The notes: generated by a model not told the origin, from the sequence alone. Counted from the stretch's first letter, positions 45,038 to 54,124 are shown. The stretch is 64,000 nt of DNA from Candidatus Melainabacteria bacterium (GCA_016699165.1 CP064963.1:1984001-2048000); one strand, 5' to 3'. A program made the numbers and translations.

Positions 45038-45959
45038 AATCACTGTTCAAGCAAATTTGGTGGCGTTAGCTCTGCTTTGCCTATGTGTATTAACATCTAA
45101 ACTCGACGCCAAAGAAATTGCAAAAGCGGTTGAAAATCCCGAGCTAAAATCGGCTGTCACTTTGTATGATGCTGGCAGAAACTGGGCGGCGCTGCCTATT
45201 TTGCAACGGGCCACAGAATCCACTCCAGAAGACTATCAATCATGGCTTTATCTTGCTCGCGTCTTTCAAAATATAGGCAAGCTCGATAAAGCTGTTGCAT
45301 CTTATGACAAATATTTAGCGCTCGCTCCAAAAGGTGAAGAGCGCGATAAATATCTAGCTTTTATGGACGTGCTCAAATCGCAGCTTGCAAGCAAAAAGAA
45401 AGCGGTAGCTTCCAAAGCTCCGGGTGAATATTTGAGTCTGGTTACACCAAACGGTGTATTTAAATGGGCCAGAGAAAAAATGCCCATTACAGTTTTTATT
45501 GGCTCAGGCAGCAAAGTTCCCGGTTATTCAACTGACTTCGATGAAGCCTTTCGCTCTGCCTTAGATGAATGGGAAATGAAATCGAATGGATTGGTCACTT
45601 TTAAAATTGTCGACAGTCCAGACAAGTCGGACATGGATGTAACATGGACAGATAATTTGCATAGCAAAGCTTTGTCTGCCGAAGCCGGAAACACAAGCAT
45701 CATATGTGGTGCCCAAGGCATTTTAAAAGCTCGCATGACTTTACTGACCATAGATCCATTTGAGCGTGGTCGTGCACGCGGCAAGCGCCAATTGCGCAAT
45801 ATCTGTCTGCACGAGATTGGTCACGCCCTGGGATTGAATGGACATTCAGGCTATCCCGAAGATATTATGCATTCGCAATTAATCGTACAGGACGGCGTCT
45901 CCCCACGCGATTTGAATACGTTGAAAATGCTTTACTCTGAATCTACAAAACCTGAATAA
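45009..45959 (+). CDS. Matrixin-like zinc metalloprotease with TPR-like segment
   Basis: The 316-residue protein has a hydrophobic N-terminal segment (about residues 14-34). A TPR-like region (DAGRNWAALPILQRATES; DYQSWLYLARVFQNIGKLDKAV) follows, then a metalloprotease domain. HEIGHALGLNGHSG at residues 268-281 supplies the zinc ligands and catalytic Glu, and DIMH gives the Met turn. It is probably secreted or anchored. It starts 29 bp before the end of the J-domain gene. Confidence 0.85.
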   Translation: MVACLRLSHKITVQANLVALALLCLCVLTSKLDAKEIAKAVENPELKSAVTLYDAGRNWAALPILQRATESTPEDYQSWLYLARVFQNIGKLDKAVASYDKYLALAPKGEERDKYLAFMDVLKSQLASKKKAVASKAPGEYLSLVTPNGVFKWAREKMPITVFIGSGSKVPGYSTDFDEAFRSALDEWEMKSNGLVTFKIVDSPDKSDMDVTWTDNLHSKALSAEAGNTSIICGAQGILKARMTLLTIDPFERGRARGKRQLRNICLHEIGHALGLNGHSGYPEDIMHSQLIVQDGVSPRDLNTLKMLYSESTKPE

Positions 45960-46037
45960 CTTTGAAGTCTAGTTTAAAGTTTTAGGCATTACGTATCCCG
46001 GGATGCGGGATGCAGAACACGCCATGCGATTGTTGAA

Positions 46038-46053
46038 CGCGGAACGTTCCGCG
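46038..46053. repeat. 16-bp perfect palindrome CGCGGAAC/GTTCCGCG
   Basis: The palindrome lies in the intergenic region between convergent genes, next to two further GGAACG/CGTTCC copies within 30 bp. It could be a protein-binding site or a folded 3' UTR element. Confidence 0.7.
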
Positions 46054-46137
46054 CGGAACGATCTGCGTTCCAAATAAAAAACACATCTTGGATCTGTGGT
46101 TAGATTCAAGGGTGGGTATCGAATACATTTCTTAGAG

Positions 46138-46168
46138 CGCGGAGCGCTAAGCGCTCCGCGAAAGTGTT
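46138..46168 (+). terminator. Strong hairpin, likely terminator in convergent gap
   Basis: CGCGGAGCGCT and AGCGCTCCGCG form an 11-bp perfect stem around one base, followed by AAAGTGTTTTT. It is oriented to end rightward transcription from the metalloprotease side; on the other strand no T run follows. Confidence 0.55.
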
Positions 46169-46222
46169 TTTCGAAAAGTGCCTAAAGTTAGTGAGATTGT
46201 CACTAGATTTACAATGCAGACA

Positions 46223-46945
46223 TCAGTGATACTCGACCACTTTCTTTTTCTTGCCTGAAGCTATATTGAGACCTTCGACAAAAAGTGAGAATGTAATTGC
46301 CGCATAGATGTAATTTTTATTGATGTGGTGATCAATACTTTCTGCCACCAGAAACACGCCGATTAGAAGCAAGAAGCTAAGCGCGAGCATTTTAATAGTC
46401 GGGTGATCGTGAATAAACTTGCTCACAGATTCAGCGAAGATCATCATGATTATGACTGCTATTACTATGGCAACTATCATGACCCAGAGCTGATTCGCCA
46501 TGCCTACGGCAGTAATGACAGAGTCAAGCGAAAATACGAGATCTAAAAGCATTATTTGAAAGAGAGTGCCCGCAACCGAAGGATATTTTTTCTTTGAAGG
46601 ATCAAGTTCTTCTTCGCCTTCGATACGTCTGTGAATTTCTTTGGTCGCTTTAGCGATGAGAAATAAGCCGCCGACCAAAAGAAGAATATCTCGACCGGAA
46701 AATTCAGTTCCAATCGTGAACAAAGGCTTAGTAAGTCCCATTACCCAGGCAAGTGATGCTAAAAGCGCGATGCGCGAAAACATAGCAAGACCTAGTCCCA
46801 CCAGACGCACCATTTTTTGTTTTTCTTCGGGTAGTTGCTCCGCAAGCAACGCAATAAAAATAATATTGTCGATACCAAGCACGATTTCCATCGTGGTCAA
46901 GGTAAAGAGCGCTGCCCAAATTTCACCGTTTGATAGCCATTCCAT
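46223..46945 (-). CDS. TerC family membrane protein
   Basis: The 240-residue protein has about seven spans with LGIDNIIFIALLAEQLP and FSLDSVITAVGMA, the acidic segments of the TerC family, which is linked to metal ion (Mn, Ca) homeostasis and to tellurite-resistance loci. A KEIHRRIEGEEELDPSKKKY cytoplasmic loop follows. It lies 18 bp after rnhB, as the last gene of the rplS run. Confidence 0.9.
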   Translation of the reverse strand: MEWLSNGEIWAALFTLTTMEIVLGIDNIIFIALLAEQLPEEKQKMVRLVGLGLAMFSRIALLASLAWVMGLTKPLFTIGTEFSGRDILLLVGGLFLIAKATKEIHRRIEGEEELDPSKKKYPSVAGTLFQIMLLDLVFSLDSVITAVGMANQLWVMIVAIVIAVIIMMIFAESVSKFIHDHPTIKMLALSFLLLIGVFLVAESIDHHINKNYIYAAITFSLFVEGLNIASGKKKKVVEYH

Positions 46946-46963
46946 CGAAATTAAAACCGCCCT

Positions 46964-47701
46964 CTAGTTTCCACAATCATCCGCAGTACCATCATTTGCA
47001 TCGTCAGTCTCTTCAGCGTCCCAGTTGAGGTTAAAACTCATTCGATGCCATTTGGTGATGCCATGTATTTTTATAGCTTCTCTGTGAACTTTGGAGCCAT
47101 AGCCTTTATTTGAATGCCAGGCGTATGGCTCGAACTGAGAATGTTTTTGAACCAGTTCTTTCATAAAAGCATCGCGATAGACTTTCGCTACAACAGAAGC
47201 AGCAGCAATTGATGCTGAGCGCGCGTCGCCACCAATGACGGTGTGTTGTTTGCCTTTGAATTTAGGAATTTTTTTGTTGCCGTCCACCAATACTACAGTG
47301 CTAGAAATATGCGGATCCAGTTTTTTTAGGGCACGAAACATAGCAAGCAAACTGGCATTCAAGATATTCATGTTATCAATTTCGGTGGGACTGCATTCTC
47401 CCAGAGCGAATCTTGCATGCTGTTTTATGTGAGCACTAATTTCTTGACGCACAGATGCTGAAAGTTTTTTTGAATCGTCTAGAGCATGAAGTAATTTCCA
47501 GACTTCACAGTCATGAGCAAAATCGGTAAATTCGACGGCGCATGCAACAACCGGTCCAGCCAGGCACCCACGACCCACTTCGTCCACGCCAATCAAACGC
47601 ATGGTGTCTAAACGCAATTGACCGTTGGCACCATATTTGATATCACGATCAAAATTGAGCAGGTCGTTGATTTTAGAGACTTTCGTCGTCTTGCCAGGCA
47701 T
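46964..47701 (-). CDS. rnhB: Ribonuclease HII
   Basis: RNase HII removes RNA primers and single ribonucleotides in DNA. The catalytic DEVGRG has Asp40 and Glu41, then GDARSASIAAASVVAKVYRD with the other acidic and basic residues. The protein is 245 aa with a 35-residue N-terminal extension. Its start overlaps rbgA by 29 bp. Confidence 0.95.
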   Translation of the reverse strand: MPGKTTKVSKINDLLNFDRDIKYGANGQLRLDTMRLIGVDEVGRGCLAGPVVACAVEFTDFAHDCEVWKLLHALDDSKKLSASVRQEISAHIKQHARFALGECSPTEIDNMNILNASLLAMFRALKKLDPHISSTVVLVDGNKKIPKFKGKQHTVIGGDARSASIAAASVVAKVYRDAFMKELVQKHSQFEPYAWHSNKGYGSKVHREAIKIHGITKWHRMSFNLNWDAEETDDANDGTADDCGN

Positions 47702-48560
47702 CTTGTGCTTCCGAATTGTCCAGATTTTCTTCGTTAGCCAACCGGTCGAAAGTTATTCTGCCCAGTCTGCCGTCTCTCAAATTAGCCAGAAATATCTGGG
47801 CGCCACGGGCCACGTCCGGCTTTCCTCCAGATATTACCAGATTTCGAGCCTTTGCAAACTCTGCAATTCCAGCTCGTGGGTCTAAAAGATCCTCACTTAT
47901 TTTTGCCAATAAATGGGGATATATCTGGCGCAAATCTTCGAATGCCTTTTGTGCCACCACTTCATAATCGTACTTTGCTTCAGGCACTAAATTAAACATG
48001 GCTAGTCGCTCGTAGGTGAGCGGGTGAAAAGCAACTGGCGGCAGAATGCCCGGCGTATCGAGCAGTTCCACCTGAGGATGAACTCGCACCCACTGCGTTC
48101 CGCGAGTGATACCCGGCTGGTTTCCTACGCGTGTACTGCGTTTGCCAATGAGCCAATTAATGAGCGAAGATTTGCCTACGTTTGGCAACCCCACGATGCA
48201 AACTCGCACGGGGCGCGGACGAAAACCCTTTGCCGCTAATTTCTTTTGAGCAGCCTCGCCCATGTGCACAAATTCTTTGATGATGCGCTTGGGATTGTCG
48301 CCGCCTTTGAGCGAGACCATCAAGCATCGCTCGTCTTTTAAAACAGGTGACTGGTCGAAAAGCAGGCGCACACGATCTGCGTCGGCAATATCTTCTTTGG
48401 TTGAAACGAGCAAATGTGGCTTATTGCCAAAAAGGCTGCGCGATTTTGGATGTCGAGTTGAGACCGGGATGCGCGAATCTAGCACTTCCACGACAATATC
48501 CACCCACTTGACCAGCTCAAGGAGATGCTGGAAAGCGGTGCGAGGACCACCTTTTTTCAT
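47673..48560 (-). CDS. rbgA: Ribosome biogenesis GTPase
   Basis: RbgA/YlqF helps assemble the large ribosomal subunit. The protein shows the circularly permuted GTPase order: STKED (G4) comes before GLPNVGKSSLIN (G1), and DTPGILPP (G3) follows. The 295 residues end with an acidic C-terminal tail (NSEAQDAWQDDESL). rplS, whose product joins the same subunit, starts the operon just upstream. Confidence 0.93.
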   Translation of the reverse strand: MKKGGPRTAFQHLLELVKWVDIVVEVLDSRIPVSTRHPKSRSLFGNKPHLLVSTKEDIADADRVRLLFDQSPVLKDERCLMVSLKGGDNPKRIIKEFVHMGEAAQKKLAAKGFRPRPVRVCIVGLPNVGKSSLINWLIGKRSTRVGNQPGITRGTQWVRVHPQVELLDTPGILPPVAFHPLTYERLAMFNLVPEAKYDYEVVAQKAFEDLRQIYPHLLAKISEDLLDPRAGIAEFAKARNLVISGGKPDVARGAQIFLANLRDGRLGRITFDRLANEENLDNSEAQDAWQDDESL

Positions 48561-48566
48561 GCCAGT

Positions 48567-48968
48567 TTATTTGGCAGCAGTTTCAGCAGGAGCAGCTTTG
48601 GCAGCTGATTCGTCTTTTCTAACGCCCACTTTTTCTTTGATTCTGGTGGCTTTACCAGTGAGGTGACGCAAGTAATAGAGCTTAGCTCTGCGTACAGAAC
48701 CTTTGCGCTGTACTTTGATTTTTTCAATACGAGGTGAGTGGAGCGGGAATACACGCTCGATGCCGATGCCCTGGAAAACGCGACGAACAGTGATTGTCTC
48801 GCCAAGACCAGCGCCACGGTGTTTGATAACCAAGCCTTCATAGCCTTGTGTACGCTCTTTGCCGCCTTCGATAATTTTGACGAAGACTTTGACTGTGTCG
48901 CCCACTTCAACTAGAGGCAGGGTGGTGTTCAATAAAGGTTTTTCGATTTCAGCGATAATCTTGCTCAT
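48567..48968 (-). CDS. rplS: 50S ribosomal protein L19
   Basis: L19 lies at the subunit interface of the ribosome. VGDTVKVFVKIIEGGKERTQ and FPLHSPRIEKIKVQRKG are canonical, and KLYYLRHLTGKATRIKEK follows. An Ala/Lys-rich tail of about 15 residues extends past the core. It is followed 6 nt later by rbgA. An extended -10 for it is noted at 49039. Confidence 0.97.
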   Translation of the reverse strand: MSKIIAEIEKPLLNTTLPLVEVGDTVKVFVKIIEGGKERTQGYEGLVIKHRGAGLGETITVRRVFQGIGIERVFPLHSPRIEKIKVQRKGSVRRAKLYYLRHLTGKATRIKEKVGVRKDESAAKAAPAETAAK

Positions 48969-49038
48969 AGTCTTCCAAGCTTGTTTTTGCTGCCCGGGCT
49001 CAATGCGCCGAGCATATTTGCGATATATGCACCGAGAA

Positions 49039-49047
49039 ATTCTAACA
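49039..49047 (-). promoter_or_regulatory. Extended -10 candidate for rplS
   Basis: On the minus strand TG-T-TAGAAT occurs at 49047-49039, about 75 nt before the rplS start. The -35 region is poor. The leader can form a GC-rich hairpin (GCTCGG with CCGGGC), which could serve in feedback control by L19, but I cannot show that. Confidence 0.35.
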
Positions 49048-49111
49048 CGAAGTATAGCTGTCCGGTATATGGCGCCTGTCCGGCTTCAACAATGCTTCAT
49101 ATATGAGGATA

Positions 49112-49579
49112 TTAGTCCTGCATGACCTGGGGGTCCACTTGAAAAGCGCTGAGCTCTGAAACAAAATCGTCAATCGAGCTAAATTTTCTATAAACTGAGG
49201 CAAAACGAACGTAGGCGACATCGTTCAATTTCTTAATTCGCTTCAAAGCAAGCTCACCTAAAAATGCAGCTGGCACTTCGCGCTTTCCTTGCGCTGCCAG
49301 TTCCGATTCAAGCGAATCGACAAGGTCATCTATCTCGGCTGCTGACACATCGGTTTTGGCACAGGCGCGACTGACACCAGATAAAAGTTTCTCACGCTCA
49401 TAAGGCTCACGACCACCAGAGCGTTTAACCACGAGCATTTGCATTACTTCTACGCGCTCATAAGTAGTGAATCTTTTGCCGCACGCTTCGCACTCGCGTC
49501 TGCGACGAACCGAATTCTCGCCCGTCAAGCGTGATTCAAGTACTCGGCTGTCTTTTTTCGTGCAGAAAGGACAAATCAT
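49112..49579 (-). CDS. nrdR: Transcriptional repressor NrdR
   Basis: NrdR represses ribonucleotide reductase genes by binding NrdR boxes when its ATP cone is in the dATP-bound state. The N-terminal zinc ribbon (MICPFCTKKDSRVLESR and RECEACGKRFTTYERVE) is followed by the ATP cone (KRSGGREPYEREKL). The length is 155 aa, normal. It is 8 nt after rimO. No nrd gene is visible. Confidence 0.96.
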   Translation of the reverse strand: MICPFCTKKDSRVLESRLTGENSVRRRRECEACGKRFTTYERVEVMQMLVVKRSGGREPYEREKLLSGVSRACAKTDVSAAEIDDLVDSLESELAAQGKREVPAAFLGELALKRIKKLNDVAYVRFASVYRKFSSIDDFVSELSAFQVDPQVMQD

Positions 49580-49587
49580 TTTTTTGT

Positions 49588-50976
49588 CTAATTCGAAGCG
49601 AGCACAAGTTGGGGTTTTGGCAAATTGACGTTGGTCATCACTGTTTTGGCAAATAGATCATACGGCTTTGCCTTGATTATACGCACTCGACAAATCTCAC
49701 CCACTTCTGGAGTTGGCTCAGATTCGCTTTTTGGCTCTTGAATATAAACTAGATTATCAACGCCTGGTGCGTCCCACTGCGAGCGAGCGATGTAGTGCTT
49801 GCGCTGCTCGTCAAAGCCCTCGATTAACACGTCAATTTCTTGACCGATCATTGCTTCGTTTAACTCAGTTGAAATTTGGTGCTGCAATTTCATTATTTGC
49901 GAGCGACGTGCTTTTTTGACTGACTCTTTGATTTGATCAGGCATATTGCCACTTGCTACTTCAGTTTGTTTTGAATAAGCAAACACGCCCAGTCTATCGA
50001 ATCTATGTTCTTGGACGAAATTGACTAAGTGCTCGAAATGTTCTTCTGTTTCGCCTGGGAAGCCGACTATAAGCGTTGTTCTGATTTTTACATCAGGCAT
50101 TATTTCGCGAATTTTTTTCACTACACGCTCGGGATTGAGCGGACGCGCCATTGATTTTAGAACGGCGTTGTGTGAGTGTTGAAGCGGAATATCGACATAC
50201 TTAACGACTTTGGGAAGTCTTGCCATTGTCTCTAAAATTTCAGTGGTGGCTTCTGTTGGATAGGCATACATCAATCGAATCCATTCTAAATCTTCGATAT
50301 TGTGTAGGCGCTCTAGAAGCTCTGGCAGAGCCAGTTTTCCATAAAGATCAATGCCGTAATAGGTCGAGTCTTGCGAGACTAAAACTATTTCTTTGACACC
50401 AGCTTTAACTAAGATGCGTGCTTCTTTTTCCAGACTATCGATTGAGCGCGAGCGAAACTTTCCGCGCAACATCGGGATAATACAAAAAGAACAGCTATGA
50501 TCGCATCCTTCGCCAATCTTGAGATAGGCGGATGCACCCATACCTGTCATCACCCGTGGTAGCACTTCTTCTGAAGAGTAATCGGGTACGTTTGGTGTTT
50601 CACTCACTTGCATCAAACGAAGCGAGGAGTCATCGGCAACAGCTCGAATGACATTTACTATTTGGTTTATGTCGCCAGTTCCCACCACAGCGCGTGCTTC
50701 GGGAATTTCGTTTAACAGCTCTTCTTTGAAATGTTGAGCAAGACAACCGGCAATGATTAGCTCTTTGCCTTTGTCTGCTAGTTCGACCAGTGTACGAATC
50801 GACTCTTTGCGCGCATCACCAATGAATGAGCAGGTGTTGCACAAAACAAATTGCGCTTCGTCTATGTCGAATGTGATTTTGAACCCGGCATCTTTGAGGA
50901 GACCGAGCATTACCTCGGTGTCGGTTAGATTCTTGGGACAACCAAGAGTAACCACTCCAATGACTGGATTAAGCAT
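49588..50976 (-). CDS. rimO: Ribosomal protein S12 methylthiotransferase RimO
   Basis: RimO adds a methylthio group to Asp of ribosomal protein S12. VVTLGCPKNLTDTEVMLG is the N-terminal Fe-S half. The radical-SAM CDHSCSFCIIPMLRG holds CxxxCxxC, and a C-terminal TRAM domain follows, ending in FAKTV. The protein is 462 aa, full length. Confidence 0.95.
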   Translation of the reverse strand: MLNPVIGVVTLGCPKNLTDTEVMLGLLKDAGFKITFDIDEAQFVLCNTCSFIGDARKESIRTLVELADKGKELIIAGCLAQHFKEELLNEIPEARAVVGTGDINQIVNVIRAVADDSSLRLMQVSETPNVPDYSSEEVLPRVMTGMGASAYLKIGEGCDHSCSFCIIPMLRGKFRSRSIDSLEKEARILVKAGVKEIVLVSQDSTYYGIDLYGKLALPELLERLHNIEDLEWIRLMYAYPTEATTEILETMARLPKVVKYVDIPLQHSHNAVLKSMARPLNPERVVKKIREIMPDVKIRTTLIVGFPGETEEHFEHLVNFVQEHRFDRLGVFAYSKQTEVASGNMPDQIKESVKKARRSQIMKLQHQISTELNEAMIGQEIDVLIEGFDEQRKHYIARSQWDAPGVDNLVYIQEPKSESEPTPEVGEICRVRIIKAKPYDLFAKTVMTNVNLPKPQLVLASN

Positions 50977-51002
50977 GAGCCCGCCTTAATTTTTTCGGAT
51001 TG

Positions 51003-52085
51003 TCAGTAGCTTTCTGGTTCAGTATAGCGGTAAGGAGCCCCAATTGATCCTTTGCCCTCACCTGGAACGTAACGATCCGGTACATCATTTGAGCGGCGGG
51101 CGGATGCAGTGGCTTTAGCTTTTCTGGCAGAAGCGGCAGCCTTGGCGGCTTTGGCAGCTTTTATTTGAGCAGGTGTCAAATCGGTACCGGCTCCAAGCAC
51201 GCTTCCACCGGTGGTGGTTGTTCCTGTCGCGGTTGATGCTGCTCCTTGTGGATTGCTCGACATGAAAACACGGTCTACAACTTGACCTGAAGTTCCAAAA
51301 GTTTCGTTCTTGCCGTTGTTTACGACATTGAGACTGGCTCCGTTACCAGCTCTTACTTTGAGACCTTGAGCGTCGGTAAATTCGCGACGATCGCCTGATT
51401 CAAGATAACCAGTGAAAAGTGATTCACCCGTTCCGACCGATTTTACTTCGACCCATACGTGTTGGCTTGCTGTAAGCGAGACTTGAGCGTCGCCTTTGCC
51501 TGGCAAAACAGCTGGAGTACCCGTGTTAGTTTGGTTAGAAGCAGTTGTGGCCTGGTTTGCACTTGAAACAGTGTTGAATTTAGATGCAGATTCACGCAAT
51601 GCATTGACCGATGGATCCTGCTGCATAGCGAATTGCTGTTGCTGGTAATAGAAAAGATAACTAATTAGACCGGACAATAAAATAATGAGAATGGCTGGAT
51701 AGAAGACCATGTTGGCAAAATTAGGTGCCGGTGGTGCCACTCGAGTAGTTTTATGAATGTGTGCTTGAGGAATAGGCGCAGCCTGAGCGACATTCGACTT
51801 GTTTGTCTTGATGCCGAAAATACCTTTTTTGTTATTTTCTTCATTGAGAGCTTCGATTTGTTTGCGATATTCATCGACTAAATTCTGTCCGTTCAGCCCG
51901 ACACAATCGGCATAACGCTTGATGAATCCCACTACATAAACTTGCTCTGGCAGATCGTCAAAACGACCATTCTCGATAGACTCAAGGTGATTGGTCGGAA
52001 TTTTGGTGCGATCATAAATTTGACCAAGCGAAAAACCCTTACTTTCTCTGGCGTTTCTTAGCTTTTGTCCAATTTGCTCGATCAT
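51003..52085 (-). CDS. RodZ-like protein: helix-turn-helix, one membrane span, DUF4115
   Basis: RodZ links MreB to the cell wall. The N-terminal HTH (MIEQIGQKLRNARESKGFSL) is followed by a single span (FYPAILIILLSGLISYLFYY) and a periplasmic beta domain (VSLTASQHVWVEVKSVGTGESLF). The last 60 residues are Ala/Lys/Thr-rich, unlike most RodZ proteins. I start at ATG 52085 by family fit; a TTG at 52136 with AAGGT upstream is a competing start, adding 17 residues. No mre genes are nearby. Confidence 0.82.
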   Translation of the reverse strand: MIEQIGQKLRNARESKGFSLGQIYDRTKIPTNHLESIENGRFDDLPEQVYVVGFIKRYADCVGLNGQNLVDEYRKQIEALNEENNKKGIFGIKTNKSNVAQAAPIPQAHIHKTTRVAPPAPNFANMVFYPAILIILLSGLISYLFYYQQQQFAMQQDPSVNALRESASKFNTVSSANQATTASNQTNTGTPAVLPGKGDAQVSLTASQHVWVEVKSVGTGESLFTGYLESGDRREFTDAQGLKVRAGNGASLNVVNNGKNETFGTSGQVVDRVFMSSNPQGAASTATGTTTTGGSVLGAGTDLTPAQIKAAKAAKAAASARKAKATASARRSNDVPDRYVPGEGKGSIGAPYRYTEPESY

Positions 52086-52177
52086 GATGTTGGAGTCGGG
52101 GAATTTGCCTGAATTGACTGAGTATGTGCCTACCAAAATTAGATTACCTTAGCGAAGTCTTTCCAAGATCTATTACT

Positions 52178-52930
52178 CTAGTGTTCCCGCTTTTTAGCGG
52201 ATTTTTTTTCCTGGAACTGAAAACAACTCGCTATGTCTTCTTTTGACAAAATTCGCCATTTTCCGGGGACCATTGGTTTCAATTGTAACCTACCAATGGC
52301 AACTCTGACCAACCTTACGACGGGAAATCCTAGCTGCGAACACATCCTTCTTATTTGTCTATTTCTTCCCTCAGAAATGGCTATATAAAAGGATGAGGCA
52401 CTTATATTTGACGTAGCATGATTAGATAAATCGAACACTTTTGCCGGTAAGGTTTTACCTTCGCTTAACTGAATTCCTGTCTCCAATTTTTTCTGATGAC
52501 TTTCTTTGAGCTGACCTTTCACTTCTACATAATAGGTTTTCCAAATCTTGTTTTTCGGATGAGTCAGTTGTTGCGCCAGGTCACCATCATTTGTCAAGAT
52601 GAGCAACCCTTCAGAATCTTTGTCCAATCGTCCAACCGGTTTTAGATGCCTGAACTTAGGCGGCATAATTTCAGTCACATTCATTCTGCCACGCTCATCA
52701 GACATGGTAGTGATTATGCCAAGCGGCTTGTAGATGGCGACATAAGTGTATTCTTTGCTTATTAAGACTGTGCCGTCTATTTCAAGCACGTCGGTAGAAA
52801 GGTCGACTTCGATGGCCAATTCTGTGACACGTTTGCCGTTTAAGCGAACGCGACCGTCGAGAATCAGATCCTCAGCCGCTCTTCTTGAGCAATGTCCGGT
52901 GAGGGCGATAGCTTTGTTTATGCGAGGCAT
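52178..52930 (-). CDS. RsuA/RluB-type pseudouridine synthase
   Basis: The enzyme isomerises a uridine in rRNA. The N-terminal S4 domain (RINKAIALTGHCSRRAAEDLILDGRVRLNG) precedes the catalytic domain with GRLDKDSEGLLILTNDGDLAQ, whose Asp is catalytic. The 250-residue length matches both small-subunit and large-subunit members, and I cannot tell RsuA from RluB by eye. Confidence 0.9.
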   Translation of the reverse strand: MPRINKAIALTGHCSRRAAEDLILDGRVRLNGKRVTELAIEVDLSTDVLEIDGTVLISKEYTYVAIYKPLGIITTMSDERGRMNVTEIMPPKFRHLKPVGRLDKDSEGLLILTNDGDLAQQLTHPKNKIWKTYYVEVKGQLKESHQKKLETGIQLSEGKTLPAKVFDLSNHATSNISASSFYIAISEGRNRQIRRMCSQLGFPVVRLVRVAIGRLQLKPMVPGKWRILSKEDIASCFQFQEKKSAKKREH

Positions 52931-52950
52931 TTGCCGCTACTTAACCGCCG

Positions 52951-53298
52951 TTAACCGCCTGATGTAGCAGACTCAACGTCGTCGATGAGCACTTTGGTGC
53001 TCTTGCCTGCCATGTCTTGCAAACGGCTTGCCATCTGGTCTTTAGTGTTTTGAACAGTGTTAGAAGCCTTTTTGATTACTTGATCGCTTTGCGCTTTCAA
53101 GTCTTCAATCGCGTGCTCGGTTTTGCCACGAAAATCGTGCAGTGAGTCACTTGCATGTTTGTACAGGTCTTCGGAATTGTCAGCCAATTCTCGGCGCAAT
53201 TCAGAACCCGATTTGGGAGCAGTAAGGATGCCGAAGATAAAACCGAAAAGTCCACCTACGACCAGTCCTTCTAAAAATCTTCCACCATTGCTAGCCAT
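52951..53298 (-). CDS. YtxH-like membrane-associated protein
   Basis: The 115-residue protein has a Gly-rich hydrophobic N terminus (FLEGLVVGGLFGFIFGILTAPKSGSELRREL). The TAPKSG-E-RREL motif is the YtxH signature. It continues with an amphipathic helix. YtxH proteins are stress-associated in several bacteria. It is one of two such genes flanking the DUF948 gene in the coaBC downstream run. Confidence 0.8.
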   Translation of the reverse strand: MASNGGRFLEGLVVGGLFGFIFGILTAPKSGSELRRELADNSEDLYKHASDSLHDFRGKTEHAIEDLKAQSDQVIKKASNTVQNTKDQMASRLQDMAGKSTKVLIDDVESATSGG

Positions 53299-53310
53299 AA
53301 AAATGCTCCT

Positions 53311-53730
53311 TTATTTCTTCGATTTCTTGTCCGCGTCGTCTTCTTGATTCTCTGAATGCCCGCTTATGTAAGCTTTCAACCCGGTCATAAGACCAGTGCT
53401 CCAGATTGAACTTTGAGATTTCGCTTGTTCAGTGACTTTGCCGATGCTTCCTGTGACATCTTCAACTTTGGTCCCTACTCCAGAAATACCACGCTCAGCG
53501 AGCGCCTTAATTTCTTGCACGCTCACAAGAACGTTGTCTACTTCGCGAAGCGTGGGCCCAAGCTCTTTGTCGAGTGTGTTAATTAAGTTTTCGGTCGCGC
53601 CAAGCGTTCTTGAGGATTGGTCCAGCAGCTTGTACAGCGGCACTGCCATAAAAATGGCAATGACAAAAAATGTCCCGAAACAAAAAAGTATCGCCTGATT
53701 GATGAATATGCTCAGTTGGGAAGCGTCCAC
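53311..53730 (-). CDS. DUF948-like membrane protein
   Basis: The 139-residue protein has an N-terminal span (FCFGTFFVIAIFMAVPLYKLL) followed by long helices (LGATENLINTLDKELGPTLREVDNVL). DUF948 proteins share this helical layout and often accompany YtxH genes; the pair YtxH-DUF948-YtxH here suggests a shared envelope function that is not known. Confidence 0.75.
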   Translation of the reverse strand: MDASQLSIFINQAILFCFGTFFVIAIFMAVPLYKLLDQSSRTLGATENLINTLDKELGPTLREVDNVLVSVQEIKALAERGISGVGTKVEDVTGSIGKVTEQAKSQSSIWSTGLMTGLKAYISGHSENQEDDADKKSKK

Positions 53731-53740
53731 TATTTAGCCT

Positions 53741-54124
53741 CTATTTATGCTCTACACTCTGGAAAGGAAGGATATGGGCGTGTTCTCCCATTTCGAGCTC
53801 TTCGCGCTTTTTTGCTGCTGCCAATTTACCTGCAGCTACCGCGCGACGAATACGATTTGTCTGTTCTTCCATGAGCAGTTGACAATAGTTGAGAGCTGAA
53901 GCGTAAAGGTCGAGCGAGTCGTCGACGAATTCGCCAATTACTTCAGGAACGTCTTTGGTAGTTCGCTTGATTACCCTGCGAATCTCAGTGCCCGATTTTG
54001 GTGCAGTTAATAACGCCAGTGTAGCGCCACCCACAACTCCAAGCAGAAGACCACAGAACCACGGGGCTGCGCCCGACTCTCTGTCATTGTCTGCATGGTT
54101 TCCATTATTGTGTGCCATCTTCAA
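53741..54124 (-). CDS. YtxH-like protein (second copy)
   Basis: The 127-residue protein starts MKMAHNNGNHADNDRE. It has WFCGLLLGVVGGATLALLTAPKSGTEIRRVIKRTTKDV, the same APKSG-E-RR signature as the downstream YtxH gene, and a C-terminal Ala/Lys-rich helix (AVAAGKLAAAKKREE). Confidence 0.8.
   Translation of the reverse strand: MKMAHNNGNHADNDRESGAAPWFCGLLLGVVGGATLALLTAPKSGTEIRRVIKRTTKDVPEVIGEFVDDSLDLYASALNYCQLLMEEQTNRIRRAVAAGKLAAAKKREELEMGEHAHILPFQSVEHK

Noticed and set aside
46138..46168. Terminator for the leftward terC run
   Set aside because: On the minus strand the hairpin is followed by CTCTAAGAAATG rather than a T run, so it fits only the rightward side.
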